Positions 32,808 through 41,014 of a stretch of 48,928 bases of DNA are shown here, piece after piece. Every line of letters starts with the position of its first letter. Position 1 is the stretch's first letter. The translations under genes and the position numbers were made by a program. A model generated the notes under the pieces. It ran no database searches. It worked only from the letters and a program-made list of their open reading frames with translations, and had not been told where the DNA came from. Where the stretch lies: contig JAFYDS010000228.1 in the NCBI GenBank assembly GCA_017544665.1, forward strand, positions 1 to 48,928. The letters are read 5' to 3'. Source of the DNA: Clostridia bacterium. GTDB taxonomy: Bacteria > Bacillota > Clostridia > Oscillospirales > Acutalibacteraceae.

Positions 32808-35288
32808 TTATTTTGCCGCGTCTCCGGCAAGAACGGTCCAACCGTCCAGACTGCCTTCCGTGAGGCGGATCGAAGCTTTGCCGTTTTCGACCGTGACCGT
32901 CCCAAGAATGCCCGGCAGACACAGCGGCAGCGTGATATTGTCTGCAATCGGCTCAAGCCGGAGGATCTTGCGCGCGGCGTCCACCTGCAGACCCAGCGCC
33001 GCGGTCAGCGTGGTCCAGCTCGACATCGGCCGCGTGTAGTGATGGCCGCATTCCCAGTGGTCCCACAGCGCGCCGAAGCGGGCCTGGTTGTCGTGGATGG
33101 CCGTGACGAGGGCGTCCGCGTCGCCGCGCAGGCCAACGCGCAGACACAGCGCGGCCGTCAGGTAGCCGATGCCCGTCCAGACGGCTTCGGTCTGGCAGTT
33201 TTTATTGGAATACAGCGTCGTGCGCCGCCCCGCGGGGCAGGTCGCGTTGATGAGACCGCTGTCCGGCTCAAAGTTTTGTTCGAGGATGACCCGCAGGACC
33301 GCCCGGATCCGGTCGTCCGGCAGATTGCCGCCGATCCCCGCCGCGCGCAGGAACCATTCCCCGTCGAGCTGATCGGTCATCAGGCTTTCGTCCTTCTCGT
33401 CGCCCGACTGCCACAGATCATAGTATGTGCCGTTCCACAGGCGCTTTTCGAGTGACGCAAGCCCTGTTTTGAGCAGGTCTCTCCACGCATCGGCATGCAC
33501 AGCGTCGCCCGTCTCGTCCGCCATTCGGGCGGCGGCCTTCAGCGCGGCGAGCCAGAGGATCGAGATATAGACCGGCGTGCCGGAAAAGTTCCAGGCGTCG
33601 TAGGTGTTGCGTTTGGTATCCCGGTCGGGCAGACCGTCGCCGTCGCTGTCGAGCGTGCCGATGGCGTCGATCGCGCGGATCACGTGCGGCCACATCTCCT
33701 TGAGGTAATCTCTGTCGCCGGTATAAAGGTAGTCGCGCAGGACCATCAGCACGAACTGGTTGTTCATATCCACGCGGTCATAGCCGCCGTTCACATGATC
33801 CAGATCCGGTGAGAAGCAGTGGTGCACGCGCCCGTCTTCGCGCTGGAAGGCGGCGCCCATACGCATCTGTCCCAGCTGCAAGTCCGGGAATAGCGCCAGC
33901 AATCCGAACGATGCGTGATAGGTGATATCCGTCGTGTGGAAGCCGCAGAAGCCCTGTCCTTCCCAAAGGCCGAACTTGCCGTCTTTGAGATACCACGCAC
34001 TCTTGATGATCGTGTTCAGGTGTCCGCTCCAACAGTCGGGGTACACCGCCGGCATATCGGTATTGTAAAGCAGCTTTGAGAAAGCGACGGCTTTGTCAAA
34101 GGCCTCAGACCGGTGATTGCGCAAAAAGGCGTTTGCGTCCGCGGCGCCGCGGAACAGATTCTCATAGTAATGTCCGAGCCGTCGTCCGTCTTTCGAAAAG
34201 TGGTTTGGAAAATACCACGTCAAAACAAAGCGCACCGTTTTCGTTTCGCCCGGAGCGAGCGTCACTTTGCTGCAGAGCGCGGCGGCGCCGAACTGCTCCG
34301 GCTGCACCTTGAGGCGGTCCTGCCCGCGCAGGCTTTTGAGGAACGTCACCTGCTCTGCTCGGTTCGCCGGAAACGCGGGCTGCGTTTCGCGGATGCGCCG
34401 CAGCACAGACGCGGCAAAGGGATATTGGATATAGGTGTTGAAAAGGTCGGCGACCGCTTCATCGGACAGTGGATCCATCTCTTCGGGGATCCCGGGCGGC
34501 GGCGTACCGACTTCGCTGTTCGGCAGGCTCCCCGTCTCACGGAAGCCGAAGAGGACCGATTCCTGACTGACGCCGAACGCGTCGTCGTCGAAGATGTATT
34601 CCCGCAGAAAGCGCCGATAATCTCCCGCAAGGAAGCTCCTGTCTCCGTCGCCGCCGACACTGAGACACACTTCGCCGCAGTTCGGCGCGTCGGTCTGCTG
34701 CTGCGGACGCAGCGTCACGCTGACACTGTCCGCCTCTTTTGAAAGAACGTTCTGACAGCCTTCGTCGTTGCAGAACGACGGCACGAGCGTCCCGAGCAGA
34801 CTTACTGTCAGCGGCTCTGCCGTCGGGTTCCCGATCTCAAAATCCAGATAAAATCCGGGCGTGGCGGCGACGTCCGTCCGGTGCGGCACAAACGGCGCGA
34901 CCGCCCGCCCCGTCAGCCGGCAGGGCAAAGCCGCGTCTTCATATTCCAGTTCGCACACAGGGAACCGCCCGTCGAACCGGATCTGTTCGACCGGTTTGTT
35001 CCAGGGAAACAGGCGGTAGGTAAAATCGTCCGGTTCGGTTTTCATGCCGAGCTTTCGCACGACGGGACGCGTCCCTTCCATCTCGGTCCGGACCCAGAAC
35101 GACAGCGCGCCCGTGTGCTGTTCGCCGTCGTCCGCCTTGCTTTCCCAGCAGATGCGGGTCATCCGCGGCGGGTTGGCGATCTGCCAGTAGTGGAATTCGC
35201 CGTCGGGGAACAACTCCACGCTGCCGGCGCCGATGCCGCCCAGCGCGATCCCGCTGCTGCTCGGTTTGGTCATGATAATCTTTGCCAT
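32808..35288 (-). CDS. GH116 glycoside hydrolase (GBA2-like)
   Basis: 826 residues, no signal peptide, so cytoplasmic. The N-terminal GBA2_N beta domain (GIALGGIGAGSVELFPDGEFHYWQI) is followed by an (alpha/alpha)6 domain with LWEGQGFCGFHTTDITYHASFGLLALFPDL (nucleophile Glu region), DSDGDGLPDRD and NTYDAWNFSGTPVYISILWLAAL (acid/base Asp region), and the late LYSNKNCQTEAVWTG. Characterised bacterial GH116 enzymes are beta-glucosidases or beta-xylosidases. AAGGAGAT precedes the ATG. Co-directional with the LacX-like gene. It was called from motifs; exact substrate unknown. Confidence 0.85.
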   Translation of the reverse strand: MAKIIMTKPSSSGIALGGIGAGSVELFPDGEFHYWQIANPPRMTRICWESKADDGEQHTGALSFWVRTEMEGTRPVVRKLGMKTEPDDFTYRLFPWNKPVEQIRFDGRFPVCELEYEDAALPCRLTGRAVAPFVPHRTDVAATPGFYLDFEIGNPTAEPLTVSLLGTLVPSFCNDEGCQNVLSKEADSVSVTLRPQQQTDAPNCGEVCLSVGGDGDRSFLAGDYRRFLREYIFDDDAFGVSQESVLFGFRETGSLPNSEVGTPPPGIPEEMDPLSDEAVADLFNTYIQYPFAASVLRRIRETQPAFPANRAEQVTFLKSLRGQDRLKVQPEQFGAAALCSKVTLAPGETKTVRFVLTWYFPNHFSKDGRRLGHYYENLFRGAADANAFLRNHRSEAFDKAVAFSKLLYNTDMPAVYPDCWSGHLNTIIKSAWYLKDGKFGLWEGQGFCGFHTTDITYHASFGLLALFPDLQLGQMRMGAAFQREDGRVHHCFSPDLDHVNGGYDRVDMNNQFVLMVLRDYLYTGDRDYLKEMWPHVIRAIDAIGTLDSDGDGLPDRDTKRNTYDAWNFSGTPVYISILWLAALKAAARMADETGDAVHADAWRDLLKTGLASLEKRLWNGTYYDLWQSGDEKDESLMTDQLDGEWFLRAAGIGGNLPDDRIRAVLRVILEQNFEPDSGLINATCPAGRRTTLYSNKNCQTEAVWTGIGYLTAALCLRVGLRGDADALVTAIHDNQARFGALWDHWECGHHYTRPMSSWTTLTAALGLQVDAARKILRLEPIADNITLPLCLPGILGTVTVENGKASIRLTEGSLDGWTVLAGDAAK

Positions 35289-35357
35289 CGTGATATCTCC
35301 TTCCGTTCACGGACAGGACTTTTCGTCGCTTCTTGTTCTTTACATCCGGTCAGCTTC

Positions 35358-35386
35358 ATTATAACACACCCTGCGCTTTTCCTCAA
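35358..35386 (-). promoter_or_regulatory. sigma-A promoter of GH116-lacX operon
   Basis: Minus strand TTGAGG (35386-35381) and TATAAT (35363-35358), 17 nt spacer. Confidence 0.82.
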
Positions 35387-35411
35387 TAGGGCAGCGCGCG
35401 CTTTTTTACGG

Positions 35412-35440
35412 TTGAAATCATCGTTTTTTTCTGATATAAT
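35412..35440 (+). promoter_or_regulatory. sigma-A promoter of the HExxH membrane protein gene
   Basis: TTGAAA (35412-35417) and TATAAT (35435-35440), 17 nt spacer. Back-to-back with the GH116 promoter. Confidence 0.85.
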
Positions 35441-35479
35441 GAACGCAGAAAAAGAGAAACCGGAACGGGAGGCAACTGT

Positions 35480-35947
35480 ATGCGCAATTTTCCAAAACCG
35501 CTGTTTTATCTGATCCAATGGACCTGGGGGCTGCCGGTCAATCTTTTCGGCGGCATCGGGTACCTTTTCTGCAAGCTGAAAGGGTACCGCACGGAAAAGT
35601 TTGAAAACGCCGTTATCACCTACGTGCCGTGGAAGTACGGCGGGCTCGGCACAGGGATCTTCCTCTTCCTGCGCGAAAATCACCCGAACAAGCTCTGGAC
35701 CTACAACGCGAAAATCCACGAATACGGCCACACCTGGCAGGTGCTGGTCCTCGGACCGCTGTTCTGGCTCGTGATCGGTCTGCCGAGCTTCATCTGGTGC
35801 CACTGCTTTGAGGGCTATCGGCAGCGTAACCGGATCTCCTATTACACGTTCTATCCCGAAAAATGGGCGAACTACAACGGACAGAAAGCCTCCGGACTGC
35901 AGATGCAGATTCCGTCGGATCCGTTAAAGGAACGGTCGGACGACTGA
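35480..35947 (+). CDS. membrane protein with HExxH motif
   Basis: 155 residues. One hydrophobic stretch near residues 8-32 (IQWTWGLPVNLFGGIGYLF), a soluble part with Gly- and Tyr-rich YVPWKYGGLGTGIFLFLRENHP, then HEYGHTWQ (~76) and a second hydrophobic stretch (VLVLGPLFWLVIGLPSFIW). HEYGH fits the HExxH zinc-binding motif, but no third ligand is obvious and the protein is short for a peptidase. Family not recognised. GGGAGG lies before the ATG. Monocistronic with its own terminator. Confidence 0.7.
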   Translation: MRNFPKPLFYLIQWTWGLPVNLFGGIGYLFCKLKGYRTEKFENAVITYVPWKYGGLGTGIFLFLRENHPNKLWTYNAKIHEYGHTWQVLVLGPLFWLVIGLPSFIWCHCFEGYRQRNRISYYTFYPEKWANYNGQKASGLQMQIPSDPLKERSDD

Positions 35948-35982
35948 CAAAAAGAAGATACTCCGCCCAAACAAAACAACAC

Positions 35983-36010
35983 CCCCGGCAGGCGCTCTGC
36001 CGGGGCTTTT
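35983..36010 (+). terminator. terminator after the HExxH gene
   Basis: CCCCGGCAG / CTGCCGGGG stem followed by CTTTT. Confidence 0.8.
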
Positions 36011-36061
36011 GCGTATTGTGTCCGCACTTGGCAAAAATGTCAACCTGAACCATTCTGCTCC

Positions 36062-36090
36062 TTGTTTTTTTCTATGATATAGTGTATGAT
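36062..36090 (+). promoter_or_regulatory. promoter of the exported phosphoesterase gene
   Basis: TTGTTT (36062-36067) and TATGAT (36085-36090), 17 nt spacer. Confidence 0.6.
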
Positions 36091-36153
36091 AAAAGCAAAG
36101 AAACCGGAAAGCGGCGCAGACTGCCCTTTTCGAACGATCAGGAGGTTTTGCCC

Positions 36154-37737
36154 ATGAAAAAAGCGTGTTCTGTTATTCTGACTTTGCTCATCCTGTTCGC
36201 GTCCGTCTCTCTGTGCGCCAATGCCGCGGACAGCGACGCCCTGCGGGTCCTTGTCACCTCCGACACCCACTGGCACGATGTGGGCAGCGTGAACCCGGAC
36301 GGCTTTTACCGCCCGCGCGCGTCACTCGGACAGATGACGTCGCTCACGCCGCTGATCTTCGACCGCTTTTTGAAAGACGCCGCCGCGTCGGACGCGGACT
36401 GTGTGTTCATCTCCGGCGACCTGACGGACTACGGTAACAACGACGCTGTCGCCTTCGCGCAGATCCTCGCGGATTTCGAAGACACGACGGGCAAACAGGT
36501 CTTCGTGGTACCGGGCAACCATGATATCCACATGAGCAGCGACCCGAACGACCATCTGCGCTTCCGCCGCGTCTATCACCGCTTCGGCTGGGACGAGGCG
36601 CTGGCAATCGACGAAGCCACCTCCTCCTATACGGCGGACCTGAAAGGCGGCTACCGGCTGCTCGCGCTCAACTCCAATAAGGCGGACGGCGGCGGACTGC
36701 TGACCGATTCTCTGCTCGCGTGGATCGAAGCGCAGGTCAACGCGGCAAAAGCGGACGGCAAAAAGCTCGTCGCCATGATGCACCATCAGCTCATGGAGCA
36801 TATCACGCTCGAGCAGACCATCGACGGCTTCTATGTCCTCGACAACTATAAGGACGTCTGCAAGCAGTTCGCCAAGTGGAACATCCGCGTGACCTTCACC
36901 GGACACATGCACATCTGCGATATCGCAGCGTATGACGGCAAAACGACCATCTACGACGTCAACACCTATGCGCTGTCGTGCTATCCGCTGCGCTACCGCG
37001 ACGTGACCTTCCGGGACGACGCCATCACGATCCAAAGCCGCACGATCGATTCTCTGGACACGGCGAACATCGTCCCCGGCTACAGCGACGCGCAAAAGAC
37101 CATGATCGCAACAGACCCCGTCGGCTACGCCTACGGCTGTCAGCAGGATTCGCTGATCGAGGAATACGTCCGCGGCTTTGTCGACGCGGACAAGCTCACG
37201 GACGCGCTGGGACTGGAGGCGGACTCCGTCGGCGCGAAGGCGCTCAAGCGCATTTTGCCCGAAAACATTCTGATCCCGCTTTACGGCGAAGGAGAAACCG
37301 TGGATGCGATGGCGAAAGCGCTGGGCTACGATCTGCCGGAAAGCGATTATGAGACCGTCGCCGACCTGATCGCCGCGTTTTGGGCGGCGTTGGTACGGGG
37401 AGACGAAAACCTCGGCGGCAGCAGTCCGGAAGGCAAGCTCTTCCTCGACGCCGCCTACGCCCTGTTCGCCACGAAAGCCGCGCAGGAAAGCCCCGCCGTG
37501 CGGGCACTGCTGTGCTCGAAGCTCATCGCCCGGCTGGGGCTCAAGGGCGTCGACAACATCTTCAGCCGCAAGACGCTCGACCTGATTCTGACCGGTCTGA
37601 TGGTAGATAAGGCGCCGGCGGACAACGACCTTGCTCTGCCCGGCTACAGCGTCAACACCGGAAGCTTCGCCTACCGAATCACCGCGTTTTTTCAGAAGCT
37701 GCTCGACTTTTTCCGCGCGCTGTTCACCGTGAGGTAA
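36154..37737 (+). CDS. exported calcineurin-like metallophosphoesterase
   Basis: 527 residues with a signal peptide (MKKACSVILTLLILFASVSLC..., cleavage near ANA-AD). All metal and catalytic motifs are intact: VTSDTHWHD, FISGDLTDYGN, VPGNHDIH, MMHHQL, FTGHMH. A helical C-terminal region of ~200 residues follows, ending in the tail FFQKLLDFFRALF at the very end. Substrate unknown; extracellular phosphodiesters or nucleotides are typical. ATG 36154 has AGGAGG upstream. The exported EEP-fold gene follows 87 nt later; both act on phosphoesters outside the membrane. Confidence 0.87.
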   Translation: MKKACSVILTLLILFASVSLCANAADSDALRVLVTSDTHWHDVGSVNPDGFYRPRASLGQMTSLTPLIFDRFLKDAAASDADCVFISGDLTDYGNNDAVAFAQILADFEDTTGKQVFVVPGNHDIHMSSDPNDHLRFRRVYHRFGWDEALAIDEATSSYTADLKGGYRLLALNSNKADGGGLLTDSLLAWIEAQVNAAKADGKKLVAMMHHQLMEHITLEQTIDGFYVLDNYKDVCKQFAKWNIRVTFTGHMHICDIAAYDGKTTIYDVNTYALSCYPLRYRDVTFRDDAITIQSRTIDSLDTANIVPGYSDAQKTMIATDPVGYAYGCQQDSLIEEYVRGFVDADKLTDALGLEADSVGAKALKRILPENILIPLYGEGETVDAMAKALGYDLPESDYETVADLIAAFWAALVRGDENLGGSSPEGKLFLDAAYALFATKAAQESPAVRALLCSKLIARLGLKGVDNIFSRKTLDLILTGLMVDKAPADNDLALPGYSVNTGSFAYRITAFFQKLLDFFRALFTVR

Positions 37738-37739
37738 GA

Positions 37740-37790
37740 ACACCGCCGCGATCGACGTGACTGCGGACGGTCGTCTGCAGGTGCGGTAAG
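37740..37790 (+). pseudogene. possible 3' remnant of a lost coding sequence
   Basis: Read in one frame this gives TAAIDVTADGRLQVR and a stop, with coding-like composition. It ends in GTGCGGTAAGAACA, nearly the same as GTGAGGTAAGAACA at the end of the preceding gene, so it could mark a deletion between two similar gene ends. It is short, and the call is weak. Confidence 0.25.
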
Positions 37791-37824
37791 AACAATCACA
37801 GATTGATACAAAGGAGGACCAGCC

Positions 37825-38775
37825 ATGTTTTTCTCATTCCTGCAAAAATGTGTCGCCGTCCTGCTGTCCCTGACGGCAACGCTCTTTGTCGCCACCGGCA
37901 TCCAGATGGCGGACAGCATGGAGGGGCATGAGTATCCCCTGATTTCTCCCACCGAAAAGAACGAAGAGGACGTGCGCGTGATGAGCTTCAACGTGCGCAA
38001 CACGGACCTAAACGGCGTACCCGCCCCGCTGCGGCGCGACCTCGGGATCCGTGAGATTTTGCAGATCATGCCCGACTCCTTCGGCGTACAGGAGGCGACG
38101 ATCACCTGGATGGCGGCGCTGCGGGCGAAGCTGCCCGCCTACGGGTGCGTGGGCGTCGCGCGCGACAACGGCAAAACCATCCTCGGCATGGGCGAATACA
38201 GCGCCGTATTCTATCTGCGCGAAAAATACAAGCTGCTCGACCACGGCGACTTCTGGCTCAGCGACACGCCGGACGAGCCCTCCTACGGACCCGGCGCGTC
38301 CTATCGGCGCATCTGTACGTGGGCATTGCTGCAAAACAAAGAGACCGGCGAAACCTACGCCCATGTGAACACCCACCTCGACAACGGTTCCAACGAAGCG
38401 CGCGAAGCCGGCGCACGGCAAATCGTGGACTTCATCGAAAGCAAATTTGCGGACACGCCGGTGGTGTTCACCGCGGATATGAACACCGGTGAAGGCAGCA
38501 CCGCCTACAAAATCATGGCTGCGGCGCTGAACGACGCCCGCTACGCGGCGGCGGATTCTGAAGGCGCCGACACCTACCACAACTGCACGCCGGAGGACAA
38601 GCCCGTCATCATCCTCGACTATGTCATGTGCTCGAAGGACGTCACGGTGGATGTGTTCCGCGTGGTGACGGACGGCATTGACGGCCGGTTCGTCTCCGAC
38701 CACTTCCCGATCTACGCAGACGTGCGGTTCGCGGATGGTGAGGAGACGCCTGTCGAACCCCCGCTTGAGGGGTAA
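37825..38775 (+). CDS. endonuclease/exonuclease/phosphatase-fold hydrolase, exported
   Basis: 316 residues. An N-terminal hydrophobic segment (FLQKCVAVLLSLTATLFVATG) acts as signal or anchor. The EEP catalytic set is complete: VMSFNVRN, FGVQEAT, HVNTHLDNGS, FTADMNT, LDYVM and VSDHFPIYADV. Homologues include DNase I-like nucleases, sphingomyelinases and inositol phosphatases; sequence alone does not tell which. AAAGGAGG precedes the ATG. Confidence 0.87.
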   Translation: MFFSFLQKCVAVLLSLTATLFVATGIQMADSMEGHEYPLISPTEKNEEDVRVMSFNVRNTDLNGVPAPLRRDLGIREILQIMPDSFGVQEATITWMAALRAKLPAYGCVGVARDNGKTILGMGEYSAVFYLREKYKLLDHGDFWLSDTPDEPSYGPGASYRRICTWALLQNKETGETYAHVNTHLDNGSNEAREAGARQIVDFIESKFADTPVVFTADMNTGEGSTAYKIMAAALNDARYAAADSEGADTYHNCTPEDKPVIILDYVMCSKDVTVDVFRVVTDGIDGRFVSDHFPIYADVRFADGEETPVEPPLEG

Positions 38776-38806
38776 AGCAAAAGCCTGCCCCTTCCCGCTA
38801 ACCCAT

Positions 38807-38858
38807 AAAAACTGCGGCCCTGCAGAGTTCCGAATCGGAACCGGCAGAGCCGCTTTTG
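38807..38858. terminator. long hairpin between converging genes
   Basis: Nested stems GCGGC / GCCGC, CTGC / GCAG and GTTCCGA / TCGGAAC, with A and T runs outside. It probably terminates both the EEP gene and aspA. Confidence 0.6.
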
Positions 38859-38868
38859 TCATGCAATT

Positions 38869-40266
38869 TTATCTTTTCAGCTTTTTGATTTCCGTCATAT
38901 TCTCAGGCGCAAGCACCTGCGCCAGCTGCGCTTCGTTCATCAGTCCGTCCCGGATCACGATATCCTTCACCGAAACGCCGGTCTTCAACGACTCCTTGGC
39001 GATTTCCGCGCTCTTTTTGTAGCCGATATAGGGCTTGAGCGCGGTCGCGATGCCGACGCTTCTGTGCAAGAGCTCCTCGCACCGCTCCTTGTTGACCACG
39101 ATCCCCGAAATACAGTTGTCGATCAGCGTGCCGATCGCGTTGGTCAGCGCCTGAATGCCTTCGAAAATACTGTAGAAGATGACCGGTTCAAACGCATTCA
39201 GTTCCAGCTGTCCCGCTTCCGCCGCCATCGTCACCGTCATATCGCTGCCGATGATCCGAAACGCGACCTGCGAAACGACCTCCGGGATCACAGGGTTCAC
39301 CTTCCCCGGCATAATGGAGGAGCCGTTCTGCTTGGCGGGCAGGGAAATTTCAGCAATGCCCGTTCTGGGGCCGCTCGAAAGCAGACGCAGGTCGTTGCAC
39401 ATCTTGGAAAGATTCAGCGCGGCCGTTTTCAGCGTCGAAGAAACCGTCACGTAGATATCCAGATTGGACGTGCCGTCGAACAGGTCTTCGCACTGGGAAT
39501 AGTCGCCGTCGACGACTTCCGAAATGTTGTCGCACACGTATGTGAGATAATACGGGTCGCCGTCGATCGCGGTACCGATCGCGGTGGCGCCCATGTTCAG
39601 CACGTGCAGCGCCTTTTCGGCAAACACGAACCGGCCGATATCACGCTTCACCGCCGAAGCGTAGGCATGAAACTCCTGCCCCAGACGCATCGGAACGGCG
39701 TCCTGCAGCTGCGTTCTGCCCATTTTGAGGATCCCGTCAAACTCCTGCGCTTTTTGCATCAGCACATCGTACAAGCGTCGCTCGGCAGGGATCAGCACCT
39801 CCAGCATCTGCACCATGGCGATCTTGCCGGCGGAGGGATAGACGTCGTTGGTCGACTGCGCCATATTGACGTCGTCGTTCGGATGCACGATACTGTAATC
39901 GCCCTTTTGTCCGCCGAGGATCTCGATCGCCCGGTTGGCAATCACTTCGTTCGCGTTCATATTGGCGGATGTGCCGGCGCCGCCCTGAATGGCGTCCACG
40001 ATAAACTGGTCGTGCAGTTTGCCTGCAATGATCTCGTCGCAGGCCTGAATGATTGCCTCCGCCTTCCGCTTGTCCAATCTGCCTGAATCGCGGTTGGTCA
40101 TCGCCGCCGCCCGTTTCAACTGCGCGAGCGCCTTGATCAGCTCAAAGTGCATCGGGATGCCGGTGATCGGAAAATTCTCTTTCGCTCTTAACGACTGCAC
40201 ACCGTAGTATGCGTCGATGTTTATCTCTTTTTCGCCGATGGAATCCGCTTCGATTCTTGTTTTCAT
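38869..40266 (-). CDS. aspA: aspartate ammonia-lyase
   Basis: 465 residues of the fumarase/aspartase superfamily: ENFPITG near the N-terminus, SSANMNANEVIANRA-type TSANMNANEVIANRA, MGRTQLQDAVPMRLGQEF, and the signature GSSIMPGKVNPV. It converts aspartate to fumarate and ammonia. ATG 40266 with AGAAGG upstream is preferred; a TTG 36 nt earlier opens the same frame with a Lys-rich extension. It ends facing the EEP gene. Confidence 0.94.
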   Translation of the reverse strand: MKTRIEADSIGEKEINIDAYYGVQSLRAKENFPITGIPMHFELIKALAQLKRAAAMTNRDSGRLDKRKAEAIIQACDEIIAGKLHDQFIVDAIQGGAGTSANMNANEVIANRAIEILGGQKGDYSIVHPNDDVNMAQSTNDVYPSAGKIAMVQMLEVLIPAERRLYDVLMQKAQEFDGILKMGRTQLQDAVPMRLGQEFHAYASAVKRDIGRFVFAEKALHVLNMGATAIGTAIDGDPYYLTYVCDNISEVVDGDYSQCEDLFDGTSNLDIYVTVSSTLKTAALNLSKMCNDLRLLSSGPRTGIAEISLPAKQNGSSIMPGKVNPVIPEVVSQVAFRIIGSDMTVTMAAEAGQLELNAFEPVIFYSIFEGIQALTNAIGTLIDNCISGIVVNKERCEELLHRSVGIATALKPYIGYKKSAEIAKESLKTGVSVKDIVIRDGLMNEAQLAQVLAPENMTEIKKLKR

Positions 40267-40322
40267 TTGGGAAAACGCCTTCTTTTCCGTTTTTTTTGAC
40301 AAAGAAGTTCTTTGCCTTTCAC

Positions 40323-40350
40323 ATTATACCACAATCCAAACTTTTTGCAA
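40323..40350 (-). promoter_or_regulatory. sigma-A promoter of aspA
   Basis: Minus strand TTGCAA (40350-40345) and TATAAT (40328-40323), 16 nt spacer. Confidence 0.78.
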
Positions 40351-40462
40351 CTCCATTTGCACGATAGAACGCCTCTTTTTTCGGCTCTCCCGGCGTGCCG
40401 CCGGCAGGCTCTGCGGCGCCGGTCCGTCTCCCGCACCGCGCGGCAGGTCTTTGCGTTTTTCC

Positions 40463-40491
40463 TTGACTTTCCAAAGAAAACGCGATACAAT
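40463..40491 (+). promoter_or_regulatory. sigma-A promoter of the flavodoxin gene
   Basis: TTGACT (40463-40468) and TACAAT (40486-40491), 17 nt spacer. Confidence 0.8.
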
Positions 40492-40523
40492 GCAACTAGA
40501 ACAAAACAAAGGAGGAATGTCCC

Positions 40524-40994
40524 ATGTCCCGTATTCTTGTCGCCTGCTTTTCCGCCAGCGGCGTCACTGCCGCAAAAGCAAAGGAGCTCGCCGCCGCGGC
40601 GAACGCCGATTACTACGAGATCCAACCCGCGCAGCCCTATACCGCCGCCGATCTCAAATGGACCAATTCCCTCGCCCGCTGCAACCGCGAATGGATCCGC
40701 AAGCAAAAGCCCGCCCTCAGCGATACCGACGCTCCGGTCGCCGATCACGACGTGATCTTTCTCGCGTTCCCGATCTGGTACTACACCGCGCCGCTCATCA
40801 TCAACGGCTTTTTGGAGCAGTATGACTTCGCGGGCAAGACCGTCGTCTGCTTCGCGACGTCCGGCGGGAGCGATATGAAAAAGGTCGTCAAGTCGCTGAC
40901 CCCGTCCGCGCCCGGCGCGACGCTCCAAGAGGGGCTGATGCTCAACGGCGGCGTCAACGCAACGGCACTTGAAGCCCTGCTCGCGACGCTGTGA
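40524..40994 (+). CDS. flavodoxin-family protein
   Basis: A 156-residue flavodoxin fold (Flavodoxin_4-like): the phosphate-binding loop CFSASGVTAAKAKELA (residues 8-23), DVIFLAFPIWYYTAPLIINGFLE with an FMN-stacking aromatic pair, and TVVCFATSGGSDMKK. It binds FMN and transfers electrons, or acts as a quinone-type reductase. AAAGGAGG precedes the ATG. The FAD oxidoreductase starts 20 nt after the stop, so the pair may be a redox unit. Confidence 0.9.
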   Translation: MSRILVACFSASGVTAAKAKELAAAANADYYEIQPAQPYTAADLKWTNSLARCNREWIRKQKPALSDTDAPVADHDVIFLAFPIWYYTAPLIINGFLEQYDFAGKTVVCFATSGGSDMKKVVKSLTPSAPGATLQEGLMLNGGVNATALEALLATL

Positions 40995-41014
40995 TCACAA
41001 AAGGAGAGATACGC

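Noticed and set aside
38869..40302. aspA starting at the TTG 40302
   Set aside because: Its Lys-rich extension is not typical and ATG 40266 has AGAAGG upstream; the TTG start cannot be fully excluded.
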